In this document: positions 1 to 12,600 of the stretch, piece by piece
Layout of the letters: every line of letters begins with the position of its first letter
How positions within the stretch are numbered: the stretch's first letter is position 1
From: Plakobranchus ocellatus
Lineage: Eukaryota; Mollusca; Gastropoda; Plakobranchidae
Reading direction: 5' to 3'
DNA: 32,698 nt
NCBI GenBank assembly: GCA_019648995.1
Contig: BLXT01001286.1
Span: 98,622 to 131,319, forward strand
Notes under the pieces: model-generated
What the model was told of the DNA's origin: nothing
Databases searched by the model: none
What the model saw: the letters and a program-made list of their open reading frames with translations, nothing else
Position numbers and translations under genes: made by a program

Positions 1-540
1 AGGAAAGTATATGGTTAAACAAATGTACCCAATAGATGATATTGGTGATGGTGATGATGAGTAGGCCTATTGGACCATAAAGTAAAAATGTCAATATAAG
101 AATTATCAACATCAAAGAATACACTGTTCACATTTTTTCTTTATGAAAAGGAAAAAAAGTCTTTTAAGACTCGGCCAACGGACTCGGTAAAGGCGGCGAG
201 GAAAGCAATGGCAACCTACCTCATGATGTCTTTTGCCAAGTGCAATCAGGACCTTACTCTTGGTTCAGAGTGTTGTGAATTATTTGTCTGATTTCAGTGT
301 TTTTTTTTTTGTCTTCTTCCTAATCCTCCTCCTGATCCCTTCTCGTGCAATTATAAGTATGTCTACCCCAGACCCTCCGTTGTTTCTCTAGCGGTCCTCT
401 ACTGCAAACATGAGTGACCTTTCAGTACATCGTACGTACGTACTCCTAGCCATGCCGTTATTTTTTTTTTGTTTGTTTTGTTTTCCCGGAAGGAAGTGAA
501 TCAAACAGTAAGTTGTTGTCAGTGTTGCCACTGTTGCAAG
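1..540. promoter_or_regulatory. 5' flank and probable promoter/5'UTR of the TMEM87 gene
   Basis: No coding region is seen. The stretch must contain the promoter and 5'UTR unless a further non-coding exon lies upstream of the window. A CCGGAAGGA ETS-like site lies at 486-494, and an AAGATGGAGGC YY1-like sequence overlaps the start codon at 538-548; both arrangements are common in animal housekeeping genes. A GTACGTAC run sits near 433-442. An ATG at 452 opens a 15-codon upstream frame ending in TGA at 497-499, which would matter only if transcription starts before 452. The transcription start cannot be placed from sequence alone. Confidence 0.35.
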
Positions 541-639
541 ATGGAGGCGATGTTGTCATCACTCTTGATTCTTACATTTGCTGTTCATTATTCTTCCTCC
601 TTACCTGAGCAAGGCACTTGGGTCGTGGACATCGATAAG
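541..639 (+). CDS. TMEM87B: TMEM87 exon 1: start codon and signal peptide (residues 1-33)
   Basis: ATG at 541 has a strong context (A at -3, G at +4) and is the first in-frame ATG; the frame upstream is open to 469 only by way of a TTG. Residues 1-20 form a signal peptide (MEAM, then a hydrophobic LLILTFAV core, then SSS), followed by [12 protein letters not shown], the first beta strand of the luminal domain. The donor GTTAGT at 640 is a weak U2-type site. The intron is phase 0. Confidence 0.9.
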
Positions 640-3600
640 GTTAGTTTTGAGAGGCGGTTTTTTTTAGATAAGTGCACTGTTACACTCTAAAAGAAGTTCC
701 AGACAGGTGACTGCGTTTATAATATTATTTGGGGCAAACCAATACGATATAGATCTAATCTAGGTCTCCAAGAAATCTAATCTAGATCTAGATCTAGATC
801 TTATTCCAAATTTTTACTTCATCTATCCCATCAATTTTCAGACGAAATGAAGGCATGCCACGCTCAATTAAGCCCCATTTAGCAAAATAAAAAAAAAGAT
901 TAAAATGCCTCAATTTTAAAACAAAGTATCTTGTGAACCGTTTGTTTGCGCCAAGGCAAATGGGAGTGCCATGTGATGAGCATCCTGAAAACATGTAATT
1001 TAGCTTAATTTTAAAACCGAAAGTGATAGATCTAGAATCTAGTGGTGTTTGAATTAAACCAAAAAAAAATTGGGCCACCTGATTTTCCCGAACGCTTGGA
1101 TAAACAAAGCCCAACCTTAAGGCTTTAAAAGATTGACGGTGAGGCTGTGTCTGTGAGTCAAGAGGCATAGGCCTACAGATAGATTGAGATAATATGGACA
1201 GTTTTAACATTGTCTACTAAAAGAGACACGACTTTTAAAGAAAGGAATAAGAAAAAAACTGAAAACAGATAGGCCTAACCACACAAGATAATTTATTGAT
1301 TGGTCATAGGCCTAGATTGTGGCGGTGAAAACACGTGTGGAAAGTTTATGTTATGGAGACCCGTGCCTTTAGATTTACCTTCATCAGTTACCAACTACAT
1401 GAAGAGTTTAAGCTCATAATATTGTTATATATTGTGTGAAAGGAGCACAATTTACATTAAAACTTGGCGTACAACCTCTTCATTTCTTCAACAGTTTGTG
1501 AAGGCAGAATAAAAATGACAACAGTGGCACATTCATACTCATACTCAGCTGATGAAGTTACATCTAGAAGCATGGGTCGCCTTTAAGTAGTTCCCACATC
1601 TGAATTTTGCGGATCCCTTTTCCTTTGCATTCAGGATAAGGACTGGACCTATTTTCCCGAGTGTTTGGGAAGTTAGTCACTTTGAAAAAAAAAATTGTGT
1701 GCCACCCCAAGAAAATCATGGTATTGTTGCAAATGAACAGAGCTACAGCCCCATTTAATTATTGATATACCAACCTCAGGTCAAATATCTAGATCTACTT
1801 TCATGAATATCTTTAGCATCTTATGTATCACTTGACAAAAGATGATCAATACATGAAAAAATGCACTAAATATTTAATTTTTTATTATTTTGGAGTTCAC
1901 TTATATCGAAAAAAAAAAGTACGAAATTTGACTCAAGAATGGGTAATCTTTGATGCTTTCTATAAGCATTGATGCAGTCTTATTTCTCATAAGAGTAAAG
2001 GGGTATCGTATATCATTGAAAAGTACTTTTCTGCTCTCCACTGTGGGCATGAATATAATTCTGTAGTAAGCTCTGCGCATATGGTAAACAACCCAATAGT
2101 ATGAAAACTTGGTCATTGAAGTCTTCATTTAGGTTTCAATTTATATCACATGAATTTCCAAAAGCGCCCCTTAAATAACTATTTAATTTTTCAAGACACT
2201 GTATTTAAACTCGTTAAGATTAGTTTAGTTGCCTTTAAATGCTTTGAGAATAATCCATAACTGCTAAAAACAAATGGCGTCCCCCATCAAAGCATTGGAT
2301 AGTATTTTTGCTGAATCTTTCAGATGAAAACAAAGTAGCACGTATTCTGAAGTTAATGATTTTTTTTTTCTTTTTGCTCAAGGCAGATTATCAGAAGGTA
2401 GAAAAACAGAGGAATCATCAGGAATTTTTTTTTTACAAGCATTGCTAGATCTAGAATACTTTTAAAGAACACCCTCAGCTCAAGAAAAAAAAGTCATCAG
2501 CTGTACTGCTGATGCGCTGAATTCATGTAGATCTGGATAAATTGGAAATTAGATTAGATTTACATCTTTTAAGCAAAGATCTAAACTCTGTATTACACAG
2601 TGAACATAGATTAGTCAAGTTTATAAATGTTATGAAGAGCTAAAGTCTACATTTGCACACCTAGATCTAGGTCTACATCTAGATTTAGAGCAATGCCTAG
2701 GTTAATTAGACTAATCTAGATCTAAAGTACGCTTTTGCTCTTAAACTCAACAGAATCATAAGAAAAATCTTTGAAATTATTTCCAATCCTCTTTACTATC
2801 ATAAAAATTGTTTTGTATGGGGTTTGTGGGCACACTTTTGAATTTTTTTTGTTTTTGTTTTTACTTCTTTCTAAAACTTTATACGTTTTTTTTTGCTTTT
2901 ACTTCTTTCTAAAACTTTGTACGTGATTATCTCAGTTTTGAATTCCGCAATTCTGACAGTTTAAAAACACATAACTTCCTCAAAATTGTTCAAGATATTT
3001 CAAAAATTTAAAACTGCTAGTTATTCATTACACTCTTAGCTATCCAAAAATTTAAATATCTCAGTAGGTGAAATTTCCGACAATACCATGATTTTCCTGT
3101 GCTTGCACACAATTGCTAACTTACCCATAGAAATAATGAAGGCAGTAGATAACTTAAGGGCAAGCATGGCATTCAGGGGTGATTCTCTTTATTTCTTAAA
3201 TTATGCCTTCATAAATGGTTCATTTGTTATACATGACCATCAAAAAGTGATATAAACAACCACAATGACTATTTTTCAATTACCATTGGCGTGGCAACAG
3301 AAAAAAAAATGTCGGCCATCTTGGATATAAACATAATTTTCAAAGTCTATAACTTTGGAACTAAACAAAATATTTGTTTTTCATGAAACTGTTTTCACGC
3401 TTCTAAGAAATTTTGAGGAAACTCAAAACGTATATTTTGCTCGTAAAACTTTTTGAATTAATAAGATCGTTACTTTGATTGAGAAAAGATTTAATTTTGC
3501 AGGCGTTGGTAAACAAATGAATCCAAACATTGTCCATGCTTTTTTTTCCTTCATGGGCAAAATTGAGAGGACAATTTATAAATGAAGAAACTTGACCATT

Positions 3601-6600
3601 TTTTATCCACTGCTTCTTTTTTAAGCTTCCACAAAGATTAAATCTTATCCTTTTTTACAAACAATCTATTTAAAACGTGCCCTTTTTAACAAGCTGTATA
3701 TGCATTCTGGATTCAATTATTAACTAGATATTGCTTCATACCTTAATTTTGAAAGTGAAGTTATTTAAAATGGACAGTATATGTATTTTAGAAATGTTTT
3801 GCTGTATAAGCTTCATCATTCTAAAATATTAAATAGATTGACAACAATTTAAACACCATGGAGACAGGTAAAAAAATAGTGAATATATAGTTTGATGGTC
3901 CAATATCAACTCTACACTTGCATTCATAAACTGCCTGGACTTCCACACTTCACCATCCTTGCTGTCAGCTTTAGTTTTCCATTACCTCAATGAACAGTGT
4001 GACCTGCTCCAACATATTACAGCTTTTTTATTTAATTTCTATAAAATCTAGAGCCGAGGAAAAATGATTGAATTCAGAAATGTATTACATGCAAGGTCTT
4101 TCACCATATAATCATATAGAACAGGCAAAACTTAAAAAGATCCTAAAAGTAAGTCAGCCAGAAAACGCTTGGTTTTCTTCTATAACAAAATTTGAACACT
4201 CTGCCTTGATTGTCCTTTACTGGACTTTAGATGAGCTCCACCTGCATACTGCTGAATCATCCTCCCATCAGCGACCTCTATCTTTCTCAAACTCACAGCA
4301 CATTATTATAGCTCTGCATTACCACCACAAATTCAAGTCCTAATCAGCCTTGATCATCAACTGCTACAATTGAAATCATTCTGTCAGCACGGAACAGCCA
4401 AGAACAAGGAAAGAGGAGACAATATAATTATTGCTAATCAAGGACACTCAAATATAAAGAAACTATATATTTTCTTTACTTAATAATTATCAATTGACAT
4501 CACTTTATGCCAATGCTCTGAAGCCTGAATCTGTACAACTTACATTAACGTACTTAGTGTCGTTATTAATTTTTTTCCAAAACAATTGTGCCTCATAGGA
4601 CTGTTTTTTTTACTTGACATATTTTTTTATATGCTGCAATGGTCTGAAAACCCAATGCCTTACAGACGCTGTTTTTTGGCCTGTATCCATGGTTTTTAGA
4701 TTGTCATCAATGTATTTAATATTTTACATTGATGAAGCCCATGCGACATAGCATTGCCATGTTTAATTACTTTTAATTTACTTTGTTTTTACTCTATATA
4801 TCATCAGTTCTATTATCATAAAACCCTTTGGATCCTAGATTTTATATTGTTTGAAGTGCTTCCTGAGCAGGGGAATGGTGATCTTGCCCACTTGTATTCA
4901 TTTTATGAAAGGTCGTAAAAGGGAATTCAAAGCTGCTCTATTACATGCATGGTCTGCTGCAGCGGCTGTCAAAGTAGATAAGCTATATTGTACGTATCTA
5001 AATGCCCGTTACCATAACAAGCCAGGACACAAGCCCATTGCCAGGTGAAAAAGATGTGAACAGACACACAAGAACATTGAGTAATAATTTTTCTCAAGAC
5101 ATCTTACATGCATGCGGCAAGCTAACATCTATAACATTACTAGATCCCATTACTTTTCCTGTAGGCTAGGTATTATAAAAAGACCAACAGGATAATAAAC
5201 AAGCACACACACACGTCCAATGCCTTTCCAAAAATTTTCTCTTTTCCAATCAACGCTATGTGGTTCAAACCTACACTGCATCTCATTGTGAAGTGAGCCA
5301 TTCGGTCTAAATATGACATCATATAGGCCTGGTGTTTATGATAACCAAAGAAGCCTATCTCTAGCAGACCTGACACTTTAAAGTGGTTTAAAGAACACAT
5401 GCTCATTGCATTCATTGACACACCCACACTTGGTTACTTGGTTACTTGGAGGCTTTGTCCATCCACTGCAGGATGTAGCCCTCTGCAGATGTCTTCCATT
5501 TTCTCCTATCTTGTGCCTTACTCTGCAATTGTGAACTTGCTGCTCTCTTGATGCCATCCATCTATCTTGCTTCTGGTCTGCCCCTGTCTCCTCTTCCTGA
5601 CCTTGGTTACCACTCTGCATCTTTTAGTCCATCTATTATCTTTTTCTCTAGAAATGTGTTCTGCTTATCTCCATTTTTGTCTTTGAATGTATTGGAATAC
5701 ATCAATCACCTGGATCTTTTTTCTTATTTCTATTGTCACACCCACACATGCACACACACACACACACACATATATATAATATATATATATATTTATATCA
5801 GTTTTATCTTTGAAAAATTTCTTTTTCTAAGACTTTCCAGAGATTTAAACTCACAAAGCATCTCATTAATTGTTTTAAAAATTGGACCTTGAGGTGTAAC
5901 ACTACATCACATCATCATTTTTATCACAAGGCAATCATATCTATCATATCTTCTTCAAGCACCTTGTCTGGAACAGACATAGGCGATCATGTACCTCAAT
6001 TCAAACCTATTCTCATTTAACCTCATAAAGTTGTTCTTGCAAGCCTTACTTATTGCCCCATGACTTAAGACTTTCAATAGAAGTTATTCCCTATCTACTT
6101 TTATTGCATTTGCCTTCAATCTTTCCAGTGATTGCTAAGTGTTCTGAACCCATGTGTTAGCAAATATGGCCTAAAAACTGTAGTTGCCTCTGCTTTATGG
6201 TTTTAATTAGTGATACATGTACTGATTGCTCAAGATTAGCCGCTTTCAGAACAATTCATTGGACTTTTTTTTGTCTGTCCCTGATATCCTCGTCATTCTC
6301 CTGTTAACCCACATCTCTACTGCTTTTAGTTTTTTCTCTCTTTCCTTGTTTATTGTCCAACACTCACTACCATACCAAAGTATTGACCATACGTTTTCAT
6401 TACCCTTATTTTGGTTTTCATACTGATGTTTCTGTTTCCCAGTATTGGTTTCATTTTTCGGAATGTGTCTCTGGCCATAGCTATTCTTTGACTTATTTCA
6501 TTTGTGCATCTGCCATCTGATATTTGAATTTCGTAACTTGTTTGATTTTTTGCCTTTGCTAAGGAGATTGCACTTGGGGTTAGAGGATTTCTTTGAGATG

Positions 6601-9600
6601 ACCATACATCCCATTTGATTTGGTTTACTTTTCAAATCACAAGCAATCAAAACCAAAAAAAAAAAAGGTATCAATGCTGTGTTATTGTTTTCTAAAAGAC
6701 TTAATGTATTTACCAAAATTCAACATTTGGGCCATTCCATGTTACGTGTTACACCTGAAGACTACTCTGAAAGTTTTTTAATGTAACTGACACATCAAAT
6801 AAAGAGTTTCCTACATAGTTTATATTTATTTGTGTACAAAAATGATTACTCCATATAAATAAGACCTCTAGTATTACAGCTAACATGAACAAAGTGTCTG
6901 AGGATGGGTCTAAAGATGCGTTTCGTGTGTTACTCCAAGAAAATCAAGCAATTTAGTTTAAATCATTCTTTCATCAATTTCTTCAAAGTCTGAAGTCAAA
7001 CAATATCTAGCTTCCTCTAAAACTTGTATAAATGAATGATAACTCAGAGTAGACAAAGTAAATTTAATTGTAAGAAAAATCCTGTTTTGAAATAAAATAG
7101 TAAAATGTGCGATACGTGTGTTACATTTTTTTTTTTTTTTTATGTGTGTTACATCTTCAGATCCAGAATAGTTTATTTAGGTTTCCAGACCAGATTTTTT
7201 GGGAGTCCATTTCTTGTACAAAAGTAAGATGCTGAAAGTGCTTACCAGCATGGATGATTGTTCAAATCCCACAAAGAAAGATAATTTAATAAAAAAATTT
7301 TTTTTTCAAAACTTTTGAAGTTGCAAATCTTGTAACATCAATCCTGGGTATAAAAAAAAAAATAAGATCTGATTTCAATTTCATAATTCATGATCCAAAA
7401 TCTGAATTGATTACCTGTAGATTTAGACTTCCTCTCTTTATATTAAGTGACAAAGGCATCACCATTTTTCAAAATTATTTTTTGTCTTTCCCAAATTTAC
7501 AGCACAGAACATATTGTTCTATTCTATTCATGCTTTTGAGGTCAGGTCTCACTGTATTATTAAATATATGCTATTTGCACTCTTATCAAAATTTCAGCCA
7601 TGCTTGAGCTTGTCTTTTTCTGTTTGCTTTATATTTACAAAACCTTTTTTTAGAAGAAAGTAAACAGAGGGTGGAAGCTATTATGAAGAAGGTCAGAGTT
7701 ACATATCACCTAGCGAGCTTCAAGAATACAGAAAGAAGACATGTCGACAAGTTAAGAAAAAGGAACAACAGAAGAAATTGCAGATTGATGTGCAGAGCTT
7801 GGCACTACCACCATCAACAAAAAGGGGATTAGGTCAAGTCAAGCCTATTTCAAAGCTATTATCGACAGCCTACCCACCTCACCTTGAAAAACACTTTTAG
7901 GAAGTTAACGCGGGGAAAATGAGAAGTTTTGGAGTGGGTGGAAGTGTACAAGACTCTGCCATCAGAAAGGTTCTCAGTAAATTATGGACATACAAAACGA
8001 TCAAAATTTTTTGTGAGCAAAAAAGATCTGAAAAAAGAAAATTAGTCTGCCCAGTAGGTTTTCAGAGTCACTTTATTTTTTATCATCAGTTGTAAATGTT
8101 GTTTTGATTAGAAGGTCAGAGAAAATCATCCTAAGTAACGTATATCATGTACATACTGCATGCATTTATGGTGTAACACTTGTCAAAAATTGTGTAACAC
8201 ATGTAACGTTACGTGTGTTACAACTTTCAACCCCTCAAAAATGACAAATGTGTGAAGTTCAAGCCATTTTCTTGATTTTAATGAATAGTGTATACGCATT
8301 TGTAGAAAATGTCAGATTTTGGAGAATAAAGATTCAGTTGCTATTAAATAAGGAAAGTAATATGGTTTAAACGTTACGTGTGTGACATGGCATTCACAGC
8401 TATGTTGATTTTTCCATTTTAACATTGTTACACAGTGCGTGATTTTTTTTTAAAACAAAGCATATCCTAAAGAAGCATAAAATAAAAGAAATGAGCTATT
8501 TTTCTTGTCTCTAAATATACATTCAGTATCCTGAAAGTTGCATAAAAAATACATGTCTGTTTTTACAAAAATCAACCCTTGCAAAAGCAAGCCAATCAAA
8601 TATTTTGTGCAGCCCTCTTTCATTTTCTTTTGGTACCAGTGTGTTAATAAACATTTGGTCATATGAAAAAACAAGTTTTCAGTCTCTGTGATCAATTTTA
8701 ATTTTTCACCTACTGGTTGACATTTCATGGAATGACCCATTTCTAATTCTTATATTATGGAATTGAAAAGGCACATTCATCCCTCTTAAAAGACCAAAAG
8801 AAATGCCAAAATGTGAAATCCATGCATCAAGCTTAAAAGTCACATTCTCTTCTCTTCCTCCCCCCTGCGACAGAGTTGTCAGAATGAATTTTTAAAAGCT
8901 TGTAAAGGGAAGATAAAATAAAAGAAAGACTGACAATGATCTCATAATGATAAACACTAAGTGTAATGTGAAAATAGAATTTAAAAAATGGGCAGATGCC
9001 CAACTTTTGTTAAGCCGTGCAAGATTGAAGCTAAGTTTATCTCCTTTAAACATTTCTCTAGAATCATTAGCTTTTTTCAGAGAATAAAACAGTGTCATAT
9101 CCAATTATCTCAGGAGAAATTAAAAATTTAAAATGTGAAAGCGTTGGAGATCATTGAGACTTGAATGACACTGTCACTTAGAAGCTTTGTAACAATATTA
9201 TAACAATAGAATCTAGTATCAAACTATGTGTCCACCTAATGATTTGGGGGCATTCTGGGCCTTGTTGGACTGGTTGTTGGTGGCAGGGGAGTCAAACTTG
9301 AGACAGAATGGTCCTTGTTTGATTCAAGGCAAGATTGCAGACCATGTGAGTTTCTTTATGGGAGAGGCCGTCAAGTGAGTGTTTAGAGTAAGTTGAACAG
9401 TCAACATTTCAACAACAGATGAGATGACTTCAGTAACTTAAAATGTTTTTTTTTATTATCATCCAGAAAGATAACGTGAAAGCGTTTTCAAAGACAATGT
9501 TCAAAGGCACCCAGATATCTGTTTCGAGTAAGTAGTTCTGAAAATTGAGTTAGCTGCTTGCAATAAAAATTATAATTCTCTAATACTAATCATGATATAA

Positions 9601-12600
9601 AAATGAACTTAATGAAGAATGTTTAAACTCTTTTGCTTATTTCATTTAAATCATTCAAGAGCTTTTAATTATTGTATAGTCAGCCCTTCATTGTATTGCT
9701 ATTCACTGATGCCTGAGAGATTTTTACTGCATTGTAAGGTTGTGAAACCTTGTGGGTGGGCATTAGCCAATGGGTATGCGAAGGATTTATTAAAAAGTAG
9801 ATCAGATGCCTTGGTTTTTTTTTTTGTTTTGTTTTTGTTTTTGTTTTGGTCTTGTTTTATATCTAATGGCAGCAAGGTAAAAACGTTTTGTTTTTTTTTA
9901 ATATGTGAAGTTGCAAGAATAGCTCATTTCCCTGAAAATAAAAAAAAAAGGGAAAGGTCAGTGGATAAGATACAATGGCATTTTTTAAAACCTAAGGAAA
10001 TGAACAGCACTAAAATTTTAAAAACAAAAAACTGACTTTTTTTAAAACCTTTTTTGTGCCTACATATCATTTTTGTGTTGAAAATTGTACATAGAATAGT
10101 TGTCATTACAAAAAAAAACCCAAAACAAAGTAGAAATATTTTCAGTACCTGAAATTTAATAATGAAAGTCTTGACATAATGGGTAACCAATTGGAAAGTT
10201 ATAAATGATGCTTCCTTGACATGCATTTGTTATCCTACTGGGATTTAGATTTTTTTTTTTTTTTTAGGTATCAACATTAAGGAGAAGAAATTTTCTTTTT
10301 CAGTTCTGTGTCTCTTATCCAAACATTTTCAGTAGTAAGGAGATTATTGAAAATTGTTTGTTCAGGATTTTTTTTTTTTACATTTAAACCATATGTTAAC
10401 TTTATGATTAATTTTAATATTTTTGAGTGTTATGTAATTTTATAATGGCTTTTTGCAATATGAAAATTTGACATGTGAATGAAAATATTGCTTAATTTAA
10501 TTTTTAAAAAAAGCAATTAAAATGTACTGCTTGTCCTTTGATTCACATTTTTGCAGTCACATGTGCAGTAAAAAAAGATGTTGACATTGATGTCTCCTGG
10601 ATGCTTCAGAGATCCCCTTGTGCTGGGGAGTTCACAGGAGTAACTGGGGTGAGTTAGACGTAATCTTGATGTTCCTTCTTGTACATTGCAAATTAGATCT
10701 TTGTTTTCTGTGTGATGTATCAGCATGCTTTTCATTTGCAATTGTGTCCTGTTTAATTGTAAAAATTTATGCTCATTCATTTTGTGCACATTTGAATAGA
10801 TGTGTTACTTATCTATCTTCATGACTCTAAGAACGTGGGATAGGTGTGTTCTTTTTTATAAATAGATCAATAATGATATAATTTTTTTTCTTTGATAATC
10901 ATACTAAGGCTTGCCAGTTCAAACTTATTGGTCTATTTGTTCTTGTAACCATAACTCAATCAAAACTTAGTTGTAAATGTTAAAACATTGAATTAATAAC
11001 AATATAAATAAATATAAAGGATAAAAAGTTTTGAAAGATTTTATTGCAATTTATCCTTAAATGTATCTTGATACTGAATTAAAATTGCCAGAACGTATTG
11101 TAAGTTTCATCCAACTTTGATCCAATGTGTTATAATGATTATTTTGTATTATGTTTTGCTCTCCAATTGCAAGACCTTTTATTTTTTTTCTAAACATGCT
11201 TTTCAGATGCAATGCTAAAAAAAAGGCACAAATTACATTATAGAAATTGATTTCCAAAATATTTCAGATTAAGGAGGCTGGTTTTTATTGGTCACTTGAT
11301 CCCATAGCTTTAAGACAGCTACCTTATCCTGAATTTGAGTACCTGAGAAAAGATCACGAAGTTCTAAAATGTACATCAAATGGACAATTATTCTTAGAGG
11401 TAAGTCTATCTTTTTATTTGAAAAAAAAAAGGATGTATTAATTAAATGTGTATGTCATAAAGATAACAAATGAAATTAGTGACTATAGCAACAATGATTA
11501 AAAAAGTAATAACACTTTTGAAGTAGTTGAAATTGGTCCTTAAGCAGAGTCTCTTATTTGCCACCAATGCCCTGGTAGACAAGATTCATTATTTTGTCAA
11601 TTCTTTCTTGAACATATAAGTCTAGATGCAACACTGTCACTACCATTTTTTTTTTTTTTTTTTTAATGATTCAATGAAATGTTCCAGAGAACTGAAGGGA
11701 TTTGGAAAAGATTGAAAACCTGCTTTGTAAAATAAAAAAATAAACAGACCATTACCTTTAATTAATCTGTAATTTTAAATAATTGGAGCTTTACTTCTCT
11801 CCGTTCCACAAATTCTTCGGTTTACCCAGATTAAAAACATCATGTTTCACTCTTTGTAAGTACATAATGCCATTACTGCTGCCAGAAATGTTTTGTAAAA
11901 TATTGATATGAAGGCCCAAAACAGCTCTGGCTAAATTGCTGAAATTGCTATCTCTGTATTAAGAGCACTTCAGAGGGATCTATTTGTGCTGGTTTTAATA
12001 GTACAATGAGCCAGAATCTTTTTACAGTTTCACACAGAAGAGTTGTTTGCAAGAATTGATGGTTTTGTTATATCCGTTACCATTGCATTGAAACTGTCCA
12101 CAATGGCAATGAAATCAGGATAAATTAAACATACATCAGTGGTGGGCATGCAATCGTTATTGTAAAATGTTGTTAGTGACAAAAATGTTTTGTCTTATAT
12201 ATGGAAGGGTTGATGGGTGATCAAAGACAAGCTCTGCCGGCAGATCAGGAAAAAAAATAATGATTCTAAAAGGCATCCAAATAGTCTGAATTGTTAAAAG
12301 ATTTTTTTAGAGCAGCTTACAAAGTGCTGGTTATATATGGACAATAAGTATTAAAACTGCCAAGCACATAAAGATCAGGCTGCCAACATCACACTGTTTA
12401 ATGATATTGCAAAGTGTATCAACTTTTTAGTTCTATTATGTAAAAAAAAATAGCAACTGATATGGTGCAACTATTTCTGTTAAAATTAAACCACAGTAAT
12501 ATTGTATCAGAACAGGTATCTTAATCTCATATTCAAATATTAAAAAAAAAACACCTCTACTGTAAGAGTTAATGAATTCCCTTCGTATTTTTTTTTCAGC

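Larger units (their letters stand above)
6728..8739. mobile_element. Degenerate DNA element with 14-bp inverted ends and GTGTTACA repeats
   Basis: TGGGCCATTCCATG at 6728-6741 is matched in reverse complement by CATGGAATGACCCA at 8726-8739 (13 of 14). Between them the motif CGTGTGTTACA or its complement recurs near 6741, 6922, 7113, 7141, 8170, 8191-8222, 8371 and 8427, mostly near the two ends. An interrupted reading frame occupies 7664-8095. No clear target-site duplication flanks the ends, and an alternative right end near 8379-8398 is possible. The family is not identified. Confidence 0.5.
640..9466 (+). other. Intron 1 (8.8 kb), rich in transposon debris
   Basis: Phase 0, bounded by GTTAGT and ATCCAG. 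It is AT-rich, with the individual repeats listed separately. Stretches 803-1690, 1735-2650, 3115-4850 and 8740-9235 show only AT-rich sequence, homopolymer runs and chance short frames. Confidence 0.85.

Noticed and set aside
469-540. N-terminal extension of the TMEM87 frame upstream of 541
   Set aside because: The extension begins at a TTG, has no ATG, and would put a cysteine-rich segment before a normal signal peptide. ATG 541 has a strong context.
4780-4900. Rhodopsin-receptor helix 7 ending near 4810-4900
   Set aside because: The suggestive residues fall in different frames separated by stops, with no upstream helices.
5548-5892. 114-codon plus-strand frame
   Set aside because: It is antisense to the reverse-transcriptase relic and runs through the CA/TA microsatellite.
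8161-8230. CRISPR-like repeat unit in the GTGTTACA region
   Set aside because: The motifs are irregularly spaced, diverged and within animal intronic DNA. No repeat-spacer periodicity exists.
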